Assembly: GCA_903873965.1 (NCBI GenBank)
Contig: CAIQQO010000258.1
Location: 1-51,135 of the forward strand
DNA from: an uncultured bacterium
Lineage (GTDB): Bacteria; Chloroflexota; Anaerolineae; J036; Brachytrichaceae
Reading direction: 5' to 3'
Length of the DNA stretch: 51,135 nucleotides
Positions 1-7,173 of this stretch are shown here, piece by piece. The notes under the pieces were generated by a model. That model ran no database searches. It saw only the letters and a program-made list of their open reading frames with translations, and was not told where the DNA came from. The translations under genes and the position numbers were made by a program. The stretch's first letter is position 1. Every line of letters starts with the position of its first letter.

Positions 1-49
1 AGGTTGATTGGCGCTTCTGGGTTCACGCCCGGGAGCGCACCGCGACCCG

Positions 50-889
50 TTATTTGTCGCGTTTGGGACTCTTTGCCCCTGACCCGGCCTGAGCCGTTCC
101 TACAGTCGGCTGGGATGGCCGGTACGGGTTGCGCGGCTGCGGCTGCGGCGTCACGGGACGCTTGGCAGGCTGTTGGGGCGGCAGCGCCTTCGCCTTGCGC
201 ATCGTGAGCAACCAGTAGGCCGTCAGAAACACGATGACCAGGAAGGTGCCCGCGTACATCAATTGCGTCATCGGCAGCGGCGTATCGGTGCCCGAGAACA
301 CGCTGTGCGCCGCCGCGGCAATATACGAGATGAAACTGAGATAGTGGATCACGCGGAACGTCTTCATCGTGATCCTGCTGCGAATATAGAACGTGATCGA
401 CACCAGCAGGATCAGCCAGAACGCGATCACGCCCACGCCCACCCACACCGGGCGGTATGGCGAGATGAAGGGGATCAGGATTTGCGCCACGTTATACGGC
501 ATGAACTGGTCGCCGGTGAGGACGACGATGTGCAGGATCAAAAAGCCAATCGACAGCAGCGAGATGAATTCGTGGAAATCGAACGTAAAGGCGCGGTGCA
601 ACACCTGATCAAGGATTTTGCTGCTCACGCCCAAGCCCCACGCCGTGGAGAACCACAGCAACAGGTACGCGATGATCCCGGCCGAACGCGTCACGAACCA
701 CGTGGCGTGCGTGCCATCAGTCCCAAACAGCGCATTCAGCGCCTGACCCAATCCTTGCCCCAGCGGCGTCTGCGCAACCGCACCCAGCAAAAGCGTGCCC
801 ATCAGCGCCAACAGCGCCGCGCCTACGCCGGCGATAGTCCACACGGCGACAGTGCGTTTGTTTTCTTTAGACGATTTCACCTGTGACAT
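50..889 (-). CDS. Ferric reductase-like transmembrane (b-heme) protein
   Basis: A 279-residue integral membrane protein with about six hydrophobic segments and a Pro/Gln-rich cytoplasmic tail. Four histidines carry the spacing of the NOX/ferric-reductase family: H106 and H120 (13 residues between) and H182 and H195 (12 between), which should bind two stacked b hemes. There is no C-terminal FAD/NAD(P)H module, so it resembles MsrQ-type stand-alone heme proteins that pass electrons across the membrane from a separate donor. A longer frame reaches 955, but the start at 889 has an AGGGAG ribosome site 7 bases upstream. It overlaps the end of apbE by 23 bases, so the two are probably translated together. 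Electron donor and acceptor are unknown. Confidence 0.82.
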   Translation of the reverse strand: MSQVKSSKENKRTVAVWTIAGVGAALLALMGTLLLGAVAQTPLGQGLGQALNALFGTDGTHATWFVTRSAGIIAYLLLWFSTAWGLGVSSKILDQVLHRAFTFDFHEFISLLSIGFLILHIVVLTGDQFMPYNVAQILIPFISPYRPVWVGVGVIAFWLILLVSITFYIRSRITMKTFRVIHYLSFISYIAAAAHSVFSGTDTPLPMTQLMYAGTFLVIVFLTAYWLLTMRKAKALPPQQPAKRPVTPQPQPRNPYRPSQPTVGTAQAGSGAKSPKRDK

Positions 890-1820
890 CAAGAAGCTCC
901 CTGGCATGTCTGGATCCCCATAAAGACCCATCCTGCTTGATTCCAATAAATTCAATTCCTGCGACGCGGTCGGCCAGCGCCTGTGCCTGCGCCGTTCCCG
1001 CGATCAAAATGGCCTTGGCAAATGCCTCAGCCGTCGCCGTATGCGGCGCGACCACGGTCACGCTCAGCCAGTCCGTTACAGCAGGTTCACCCGTGCGCGG
1101 ATCGATGATGTGATGCCGTTCACGCCCATCCTGCACCCAGCGGCGCAACGTGATCGACGAAGTCGCCAGCCCACCGTCGCGCACTTGCAGCACGGCAACG
1201 GTCTTGTCTGGGTCACGCGGGTCTTCGAGTGCGATAGGCCAGAACCCATCACCCTGGGGCAGCCCATAAACAAACAAATCGCCACCCGCACTGACCGCGC
1301 ATGCCGACGCGTAACGCCCCAGGATGATGGCGGCCTGTTCCGCAATCCAGCCCTTGGCGATGCCGCCGAGGTCAATCTGCGTGCCAGCCGGCAGGTGGAT
1401 CGCATGCCATTCGGGCTTGAACGTCACGCCGGTGAAAGCCTGTGGCCGTTCGGTTGCCCATGATTCCGGCGCCGCTGCGGACGCCCGCGCTCCGGCAGCG
1501 CGTATCTCGTCAATGCTGCGGTCATAGCCGGCCCGTTGCAACGCGCCCATGATTGAGGGGTCGAACAGCCCGCACGTTTGATCCATCAGCCGGCGCGCCA
1601 GTTGCACGACTTCAAACAAATCATTGGAAGCGATAAACCAGCCGCCCGCTGTCCGGTTCAGTTGCGATAACTCGCTGTCCTCAGAGAAACGCGTAAAGCG
1701 TGCCTCGCTTGCGGCGATGAACGCCCGAACAGCCTTAAAGCCTGCCTCAACCTGCTCCGCCTCGCCCTCTGCGCCCAGCATAAGGTGCGAATTCATCGCG
1801 CGAAAATCATCGTACAACAT
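867..1820 (-). CDS. apbE: FAD:protein FMN transferase (ApbE family)
   Basis: 317 residues. Family motifs are present in order: DLGGIAKG (150-157), SAGGDL (177-182), HHIIDPRTGEP (236-246) and TAEAFAKA (263-270). ApbE uses FAD and Mg2+ to attach FMN covalently to a Thr/Ser of extracytoplasmic or membrane redox proteins. No signal peptide or lipobox is visible, whereas many ApbE proteins are exported lipoproteins; this copy may act in the cytoplasm. It sits between two small membrane-protein genes and a b-heme ferric-reductase-like gene in one minus-strand run, which suggests it flavinylates a partner in a membrane electron chain. No gene in the window has an obvious FMN_bind acceptor motif, so the substrate is not identified. 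Confidence 0.9.
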   Translation of the reverse strand: MLYDDFRAMNSHLMLGAEGEAEQVEAGFKAVRAFIAASEARFTRFSEDSELSQLNRTAGGWFIASNDLFEVVQLARRLMDQTCGLFDPSIMGALQRAGYDRSIDEIRAAGARASAAAPESWATERPQAFTGVTFKPEWHAIHLPAGTQIDLGGIAKGWIAEQAAIILGRYASACAVSAGGDLFVYGLPQGDGFWPIALEDPRDPDKTVAVLQVRDGGLATSSITLRRWVQDGRERHHIIDPRTGEPAVTDWLSVTVVAPHTATAEAFAKAILIAGTAQAQALADRVAGIEFIGIKQDGSLWGSRHARELLDVTGEIV

Positions 1821-1909
1821 ACCGGTATGGTGCGCGCTCTGCTGTGTGCCTTCATGCGCTTTGCGAGAACCTGTGCAGGCGAACGAAGGCCAACATAGTG
1901 CCGGAAAGC

Positions 1910-2200
1910 CTAGCGCGAGCCTCCGCTGCGGAAGCGCGGCGAAAAACCAGATGACGGTTGAACATTGAACGTCTGCGGCGCGGGCAGTGGCTTGAGCGGC
2001 GCGCCACTCACCAGGTCATTGAGTGACGGCACTGGTGGCAGCGGGTCCAACTTATAACTGGTGATGGCCTGCGCGCCTTCAGCGGCAACGTTATTTGCCG
2101 TGGGCTTGCCCGAGTGCGCCAGCAAAATCCAGCCCACCAGAAATCCAAACACGGTTGAAATGGCGATATAAATGCGCAGGCCAAGCTTAATCAGTTTCAT
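1910..2200 (-). CDS. Small single-span membrane protein, unknown function
   Basis: 96 residues: a hydrophobic segment at about 8-28 followed by a polar, proline-rich tail (LPPVPSLND, PLKPLPAPQ) and an Arg/Ser-rich end. The start at 2200 is preferred over an upstream ATG at 2272 because AGAGGT lies 8 bases upstream and the longer form would overlap the previous gene. I do not recognise the family. It lies 37 bases after the coiled-coil protein and 89 bases before apbE in the same orientation, so it is likely cotranscribed and may be an accessory subunit of the flavin/heme membrane system (inference). Confidence 0.6.
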   Translation of the reverse strand: MKLIKLGLRIYIAISTVFGFLVGWILLAHSGKPTANNVAAEGAQAITSYKLDPLPPVPSLNDLVSGAPLKPLPAPQTFNVQPSSGFSPRFRSGGSR

Positions 2201-2237
2201 CAGGTTATACCTCTTGTTTGTGGGTGGGAGCGTGGCA

Positions 2238-2666
2238 TTAACGGCGCGGAAGTTGAATCTGGCCATCCGCATTCACGCGAATAATGCCGCGTTGCTGCAA
2301 CTGCATGAAGACATTCTGATACTGCTGCACCTGATCCTGATACTGCTGCGCGGTGGCATTTGCGTCCGTCAACTTCTGCGCGGCGTCCTTCAACTCGGTC
2401 TGGTACTGCTTCTCGCGATCCTGATACTGCTTCTCACGCGCCTGGTACTGGGCGATCAAATCCTGCTGCTGCTTGATCTGCGCCTGCGATTGCGCATCGA
2501 TGCCGGGCGTGGTGGATGAAGTCGTCGACACATTCACGTCCGCAGGTGATTCAGCGATAGCCACCGTAGCCGTATCCAGAAACGCATTCGCGCCAACGGC
2601 AAACATGCCAAGACCAATCACAATCGTAACGATAATCGCAGCCACAATTGCAGGAATTTGTTTCAT
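2238..2666 (-). CDS. Membrane-anchored coiled-coil protein, unknown function
   Basis: 142 residues: an N-terminal hydrophobic anchor or uncleaved signal (about 5-30), a Ser/Thr-rich linker (STTSSTTPG), then a Gln-rich coiled coil from about 58 to 125. It contains a near-exact 7-residue repeat (QYQAREK, QYQDREK, QYQTELK). The short C-terminus ends with a positively charged QLPRR. It is probably outside the membrane. It is the first gene of the minus-strand run leading to apbE and the ferric-reductase-like gene. The linker's Ser/Thr cluster does not match the FMN-acceptor consensus that I know. Function is unknown; a scaffold or tether role is inference only. Confidence 0.6.
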   Translation of the reverse strand: MKQIPAIVAAIIVTIVIGLGMFAVGANAFLDTATVAIAESPADVNVSTTSSTTPGIDAQSQAQIKQQQDLIAQYQAREKQYQDREKQYQTELKDAAQKLTDANATAQQYQDQVQQYQNVFMQLQQRGIIRVNADGQIQLPRR

Positions 2667-2779
2667 CAGTTCACACTCTTTTCAATCATTGCATTGCCGG
2701 AAAACCAACTATTCAAAACCGGCTGATGGGAATGAATGTAACGGCACAAGATGACACGCAAATGAAACGCAAAAACACC

Positions 2780-2875
2780 ATCCCTCTCCCTCTGCTCTTT
2801 CCCCTCTACCTTCTGATCTCTGACCTCTTGCCTCCGTCCTCCCCCCTCCTCTGTCATCTTCTTTTCATTCTTCTG
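2780..2875. repeat. Polypyrimidine/polypurine tract in divergent promoter region
   Basis: Nearly every base on the plus strand is C or T, interrupted by short G- or A-containing words (CTGATCTCTGACCTCTTGCC). It fills most of the 230-base gap between the divergent coiled-coil gene and the response regulator. The 23 bases at 2810-2832 match 34963-34985, inside ybeY, at 19 of 23 positions, so this is a member of a dispersed repeat family. Confidence 0.6.
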
Positions 2876-2896
2876 CGCTACATTTCTTAAGTCACC

Positions 2897-3580
2897 ATGC
2901 GTATCCTGCTCATAGAAGACAACCACCGCCTCAACCAGGCCCTCAAACTGGGCCTGATCGAAGACGGTTATGCCGTTGACTCTGCGTTTGACGGTAAAGA
3001 GGGCTCCGAAATGGTGATGCTCACACCTTACGACGCGATCATTCTCGACATCATGCTGCCTGTGAAAGATGGGTTGACCGTCTGCCGCGAGCTGCGCGAC
3101 CGCCGCATCCGCACCCCCATTCTGATGCTCACTGCCCGCGACGCCGTCGAGGATCGCATCAAGGGACTCGACAGCGGAGCCGATGACTACATGGTCAAAC
3201 CGTTCGCCATCGACGAACTGCGCGCCCGCCTGCGCGCCTTGCTGCGGCGCGAGTCATCCGATCGCGGCCCGGTCATTCGCGTCGGCGACCTTACGTTGGA
3301 CCCGGCTCAGCATCGCGTCGAACGCGCCGGCCAGTTGATCGACTGCACCGCCAAGGAATTTGCGCTGCTCGAATATCTCATGCGCAACGCCAACATGCTG
3401 ATTACGCGCGAGATGGCCGAAGCGCATGTGTGGAGCTACGACTACGACGGCGCGTCGAACGTGGTGGATGTGTATATCCGCCGCCTGCGTCGCAAGATCG
3501 ACGACCCCAATCCGGTCAAACTGCTCGAAACCGTGCGTGGCGCCGGCTATCGCCTGGTCAAACCGCAGGAATCAGCGTGA
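2897..3580 (+). CDS. OmpR/PhoB-family response regulator
   Basis: 227 residues: a receiver domain (1-118) and an OmpR-type winged helix (about 128-222). The receiver has the acidic pair E7/D8, phospho-acceptor D51 in LDIMLP, T79 and K101. The winged helix ends with the usual ETVRGAGYRL turn. It should be phosphorylated by the histidine kinase that begins 32 bases downstream and then bind promoter DNA. No convincing Shine-Dalgarno site precedes the ATG; a TACATT box ends 12 bases upstream, which would leave a very short leader. Targets are unknown; the divergent flavin/heme operon shares its promoter region and is one candidate. Confidence 0.93.
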   Translation: MRILLIEDNHRLNQALKLGLIEDGYAVDSAFDGKEGSEMVMLTPYDAIILDIMLPVKDGLTVCRELRDRRIRTPILMLTARDAVEDRIKGLDSGADDYMVKPFAIDELRARLRALLRRESSDRGPVIRVGDLTLDPAQHRVERAGQLIDCTAKEFALLEYLMRNANMLITREMAEAHVWSYDYDGASNVVDVYIRRLRRKIDDPNPVKLLETVRGAGYRLVKPQESA

Positions 3581-3596
3581 AGCGTAAAACGTAAAG
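3579..3596 (-). repeat. Dispersed repeat copy (GAAGCGTAAAACGTAAAG)
   Basis: Eighteen bases overlapping the response-regulator stop codon. The reverse complement matches 30969-30986 at 16 of 18 positions, so it belongs to a small dispersed family that also reaches the gap before the carboxyltransferase gene. Confidence 0.55.
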
Positions 3597-3612
3597 ACCA
3601 GGATGGACATGA

Positions 3613-5163
3613 ATGGCATCGTTTCGTGAACGCATCGTTTCAGGGTTGCGCAGCATCAGGTTCCGCCTGACGCTGTGGTTCGTCATCATCCTCGCTGTCA
3701 TCCTCACCGGGTTCAGCACCTTTGTTTATACCCGCCAGGTGCATGAATACACCCGCGAGACGGCGGCGCGCTTGCAGGCGCAGTCGCGCCAGATCGAGAG
3801 CTATTACCGTTTCATCCTGCGGCAGGCCTTTGAGCGTGAGCATGGCGACATGCTGCCCTCTGGATCGATCACCAGCGAAGTGCCCTTGCTCTCTGAAGAT
3901 CAGACGCTGCTTATCATCGACCCGCGCGGCAGCGTCATCCAGCAATTGGGGCCTTTGCCACGCGCCGACGTCATACCGCTGCAAAAAGTCGCACTGCAGG
4001 CAATCGAAGGCGCCGGCGCCCAACTGATGATGGGGCCGGTCGATTTCACGTATGTACTGGCCAACCCGCCCGTCACAGTCGCGCCTGAATACCAGTTCGT
4101 CGTCTCGCAAATGCCGCTGCGCGACACCTTTGCGGCGCTCTTAATCGTTGGCAGCCCGCTTAATAGCACGCGCCTGTACCAACTGGCCATCACGCTGATC
4201 TTCGGCTCGCTCGGCCTGCTGTTGCTGGCGTTGGGCGGCGGATACTGGCTGGCCGATCGTGCCATGCGCCCCGTGCAGATCATCACGCACGCCGCGCGTG
4301 CCATCAGCGACACCGATCTCAATCGGCGCATCAAACTGGGCGGCCACGATGAGCTAAGTGCGATGGCCAACACCTTTGATCAGATGCTCGACCGCCTGCA
4401 GGCAGCCTTTGAGCGCCAGCGCCAGTTCACCGCCGATGCCAGCCACGAACTGCGCACGCCACTCACCATCATCGAACTGGAAGCCAGCCGCGCCCTCAGC
4501 CACACCCGCTCGATTGAGGAGTATGAAAGCGCGCTGATGACGATCCGCTCGGAGAACGAACTGATGAGCCGCATGGTCAACGACCTGCTCACACTGGCGC
4601 GCATGGACGCCGGCCAGACCACGCTGCGCTCCGATCTGATTGACCTGAGCGATGTGGCTATTGATGTTGTCGAGCGCCTGTCGCCGCTGGCCAAGCAGAA
4701 ACACGTCGAGCTGGTCGCTGGCGACCTGCCCGAGGTGATGGTGCGCGGCGACCGCCAGCTTCTAAATCAGATGCTCACCAACCTTGTCGAAAACGCCATC
4801 AAGTACTCGGTGACCGTCGCACACGTCTACGCGCATGAGCATGCGCGCGTGAATGTGGAAACCGGCGCCGGCGACGCGGGCGCATGGGTGCGTGTGCAGG
4901 ACAATGGCCCCGGCATCCCGACAGCACTCATCCCCAAGCTGTTCGACCGTTTCTATCGCGTCGATGAAGCGCGCGGGCATAGTGATGACAACGGGCTGGA
5001 CGAACCAGACAAGCCACGCCCCAGCGGCAGTGGGCTAGGGCTGTCAATCGTGCAGTGGATCGTGCACGCCCACAGCGGCAAGGTAGAGGCCACGAGCGAA
5101 CCAGGCCAGGGAGCCACCTTTGAAGTGCAGTTGCCATCCCACGTCGATCATGATGTGCGTTAG
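3613..5163 (+). CDS. Membrane sensor histidine kinase (HAMP, HisKA, HATPase_c)
   Basis: 516 residues. Two membrane segments (about 16-39 and 188-212) flank an extracytoplasmic sensor region of about 145 residues. HAMP lies at about 212-265, the H-box ASHELRTPL has the phosphorylated H278, and the ATPase has an N box around N394, DNGPGIP at 430-436 and GSGLGLSIV at 472-480. It is the classic EnvZ/CusS-like layout and follows its response regulator with a 32-base gap containing a repeat. The signal sensed cannot be read from the sequence. Confidence 0.93.
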   Translation: MASFRERIVSGLRSIRFRLTLWFVIILAVILTGFSTFVYTRQVHEYTRETAARLQAQSRQIESYYRFILRQAFEREHGDMLPSGSITSEVPLLSEDQTLLIIDPRGSVIQQLGPLPRADVIPLQKVALQAIEGAGAQLMMGPVDFTYVLANPPVTVAPEYQFVVSQMPLRDTFAALLIVGSPLNSTRLYQLAITLIFGSLGLLLLALGGGYWLADRAMRPVQIITHAARAISDTDLNRRIKLGGHDELSAMANTFDQMLDRLQAAFERQRQFTADASHELRTPLTIIELEASRALSHTRSIEEYESALMTIRSENELMSRMVNDLLTLARMDAGQTTLRSDLIDLSDVAIDVVERLSPLAKQKHVELVAGDLPEVMVRGDRQLLNQMLTNLVENAIKYSVTVAHVYAHEHARVNVETGAGDAGAWVRVQDNGPGIPTALIPKLFDRFYRVDEARGHSDDNGLDEPDKPRPSGSGLGLSIVQWIVHAHSGKVEATSEPGQGATFEVQLPSHVDHDVR

Positions 5164-5185
5164 GTCGTGTTGGCAAGTCTTGTTA

Positions 5186-5191
5186 TAAACT
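5186..5191 (+). promoter_or_regulatory. Possible -10 box (TAAACT), leaderless start
   Basis: TAAACT ends 8 bases before the ATG at 5200, and no Shine-Dalgarno sequence lies between. This is the spacing expected if transcription starts at or next to the start codon. The -35 region is weak. Confidence 0.35.
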
Positions 5192-5199
5192 AAATCGTG

Positions 5200-5466
5200 A
5201 TGTCTATACAGAATAACCAAAAAGCGGCGCTAGCTAGACTGGAACGTCAGAACAGCAAATGGTATTGTGGCGTACGTCACGCTAGACTTTGGTACAAAGA
5301 CAAACTAGGACGACCTGTGCGACCGTATGAGATCGTCGTCATGGAAGGCGGAAGTGACCTGGTGCGCAGCCACAAAGTGATTGACTGCCTGCCATCCGCC
5401 GAAAACTATGAGCCCGTGTTGCTTGAAGCCATGCTCCAAAGTAGCAGAAAACTGAAAAGCGCTTAA
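5200..5466 (+). CDS. Uncharacterised protein, N-terminal half of a probably split gene
   Basis: 88 residues from the ATG at 5200 (a GTG directly before it could also serve). Central text such as RPVRPYEIVV followed by a probable helix (EPVLLEAML) recalls the start of DUF6930-type proteins, but this is a weak, memory-based resemblance. It ends in TAA, immediately followed by the ATG of the next ORF in the same reading frame, so both ORFs may be parts of one ancestral gene. The region is more AT-rich than its neighbours and uses codons such as CTA and AGA more often, which may indicate acquired DNA. Function unknown. Confidence 0.5.
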   Translation: MSIQNNQKAALARLERQNSKWYCGVRHARLWYKDKLGRPVRPYEIVVMEGGSDLVRSHKVIDCLPSAENYEPVLLEAMLQSSRKLKSA

Positions 5467-5476
5467 ATGAAGCGCT
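5458..5476 (+). other. Perfect hairpin holding the stop and start codons of two same-frame ORFs
   Basis: AGCGCTT, loop AAATG, AAGCGCT: a 7-base-pair stem with a 5-base loop. The TAA of the upstream ORF (5464-5466) and the ATG of the downstream ORF (5467-5469) fall at the stem edge and loop. A structure here could affect termination, reinitiation or readthrough. Confidence 0.6.
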
Positions 5477-6027
5477 ACGTTCCCACACAAATCGTCCTGG
5501 AAGACCCGGTGATAGTGCAGGCGCTGCAACTTGCTTTCAGCGAACTCGGCGTGGAATTACTAATGAGTCCTGCATCACTGCATGTGTTCGACGGCATCAA
5601 CATCGCGCGGGGTTTCTCTCCAGACGAAGATAAACGACTCGGATTGCTGGAAATTGGCGTATCCATCCCCATGGCCGCTGACTTCTTTTCGTCCGCGCAT
5701 GCGTTTTTCCTCGACAAACCATGGGATTACGTCAAAGGAACGACATTTCTCCAAGTGCGATATCATGCTGGCGCTGGCGACGCAGGTCAGCAATGCTGTA
5801 TGGTCATCATGGGCAATCCTGCCGTATTAAAGCATCACCCTCGCAAGGGATTTATCACGCCCGATCTGGACGAAGTAGTGATCTTTGCCGCTTCGCTGCG
5901 CACTATCCCGGGTTTTGTCAGAAAGTACCTCAGTCCGAGACGTGGTGAGCCTAAGCCGGCCACTGTTACTTATGACCTGCCGCCTGTCCACATGGGTAAA
6001 CAGATCACACTGAGCTACTTGGGTTAA
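5467..6027 (+). CDS. Uncharacterised protein, C-terminal part of a probably split gene
   Basis: 186 residues in the same frame as the ORF ending at 5466, with only TAA between them. The start (TQIVLEDPVIVQAL) reads like the interior of a protein rather than an N-terminus. It has no ribosome binding site apart from what translational coupling would give. A later part (FFLDKPWDYV followed by CCMVIMGNPA) vaguely recalls the domain that follows DUF6930 in longer proteins. No enzyme motif is recognised. It ends one base from the converging dehydrogenase gene with no terminator between. It could be a pseudogene half, a reinitiated second polypeptide, or the second half of a readthrough product. Confidence 0.5.
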   Translation: MKRYVPTQIVLEDPVIVQALQLAFSELGVELLMSPASLHVFDGINIARGFSPDEDKRLGLLEIGVSIPMAADFFSSAHAFFLDKPWDYVKGTTFLQVRYHAGAGDAGQQCCMVIMGNPAVLKHHPRKGFITPDLDEVVIFAASLRTIPGFVRKYLSPRRGEPKPATVTYDLPPVHMGKQITLSYLG

Positions 6028-6028
6028 T

Positions 6029-7054
6029 TCAATACCTAACGCCCAGCTTCATTGTCGATTCCGGGTGGTGTGCGATTTCCGGGTATGCGGTGAGTAGTTC
6101 ATCAAAACCCACCACCGGCCACACGATCTTCGAACCATCGATCTTGCCCGCGCAGATCAGGTCGAAGCACGCAGCATAGATGCGATCATTGTCCCAGCGC
6201 GGATGATCGCGGTTCGGATCGCTGCAGGCGCGCGAGAACACGATGTTGAGCAGGTTCACATGTGCCTCGGCGCCAAAATCCAGCCCGGCGCTGTACGCTG
6301 GCGGGAACGCGCCGGCCACAACTGTGCCGCCATAGGCTGCGCCGCGCAGGGCATCCTGCATCGCCTGACGCGTTCCGCTGTATTCGATCACCACGTCAGC
6401 GCCGCGCCCGCCCGTCGCCTTGCGAATCTCCACACCCGCGTCGCAGGTTGTCGGATCGATCACCAGTGTCGCGCCGTACTCGCGCGCGATGCGCCGCCGC
6501 TGTTCAATCGGGTCAAGTGCAATAATCGGGTGCGCGCCCGCCAGCTTCAGCATCTGCACCACCTGCAAACCGATGGCGCCAAGTGAAAACACGGCCACGG
6601 CGTCACCAATGCGCACGTGTCCGTCGCGCAACGCGGACAGCGCAAAATCCGCTGGATCGATGCATACAGCCGATTGCCAACTCACGTGCCCGGGCAATCT
6701 CCAGCATAACTTGGTATCGGTGACAGCCGATGTGGCGAATCCGCTGTAGGCCATCACCCGGTCGCCGATGGCAAACGCCTCTGCGCCTGCGCCAACTTCG
6801 CTGACTATGCCCACGACCATATTGCCCAGCGCAAACGGATATGGGTTTGCCGGTTTGTCGCGCAGGTGAATTCCGCGCGCACTGTCATACGGCCCGCGCT
6901 CATTGGCATAGCCCTTGAAAAAAGCCATTTCGGTGCCATGTTTGGCCGCGCCGAACTCGGCCTGAATCCGAATCTGTCCGGGCTTAAGCACAGGTGGTTC
7001 GAATTCCTGAATCTCAAGCCGTCCGACGCCAGGGCAAACCAGTTTCCGTTCCAT
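6029..7054 (-). CDS. MDR-family (zinc-type) dehydrogenase, probably without catalytic zinc
   Basis: 341 residues from the ATG at 7054, which has GGAG 7 bases upstream; an ATG at 7084 lacks a site. It is a medium-chain dehydrogenase/reductase with an N-terminal GroES-like half and a Rossmann half (LGAIGLQVVQMLKLAGA, then D for the nucleotide ribose). At the place of the usual catalytic Cys (GICGTD) it reads FGAAKHGTEM, so the Cys is missing, and there is no structural-zinc four-Cys lobe. This is seen in a branch of sorbitol- or BchC-like proteins. Substrate unknown. It may be cotranscribed with the upstream MalT-like regulator. Confidence 0.8.
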   Translation of the reverse strand: MERKLVCPGVGRLEIQEFEPPVLKPGQIRIQAEFGAAKHGTEMAFFKGYANERGPYDSARGIHLRDKPANPYPFALGNMVVGIVSEVGAGAEAFAIGDRVMAYSGFATSAVTDTKLCWRLPGHVSWQSAVCIDPADFALSALRDGHVRIGDAVAVFSLGAIGLQVVQMLKLAGAHPIIALDPIEQRRRIAREYGATLVIDPTTCDAGVEIRKATGGRGADVVIEYSGTRQAMQDALRGAAYGGTVVAGAFPPAYSAGLDFGAEAHVNLLNIVFSRACSDPNRDHPRWDNDRIYAACFDLICAGKIDGSKIVWPVVGFDELLTAYPEIAHHPESTMKLGVRY

Positions 7055-7173
7055 GTCGCATCTCCACGATCTGAATTGATGCATCCTGAATAATCGAATG
7101 CATCATGGATTGTATGACACAAGTCAGAGACGGAAGTCGGCACCGAATCGCAATGCCCTCGCAAGGTAGGCAT

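Noticed and set aside
1-49. Possible end of another gene at the window edge
   Set aside because: 49 bases only, with no recognisable coding end or terminator.
173-886. Long plus-strand ORF of 237 codons
   Set aside because: It lies wholly over the reverse-strand ferric-reductase-like gene, has a biased Arg/His/Gln composition and no family features: an antisense shadow.
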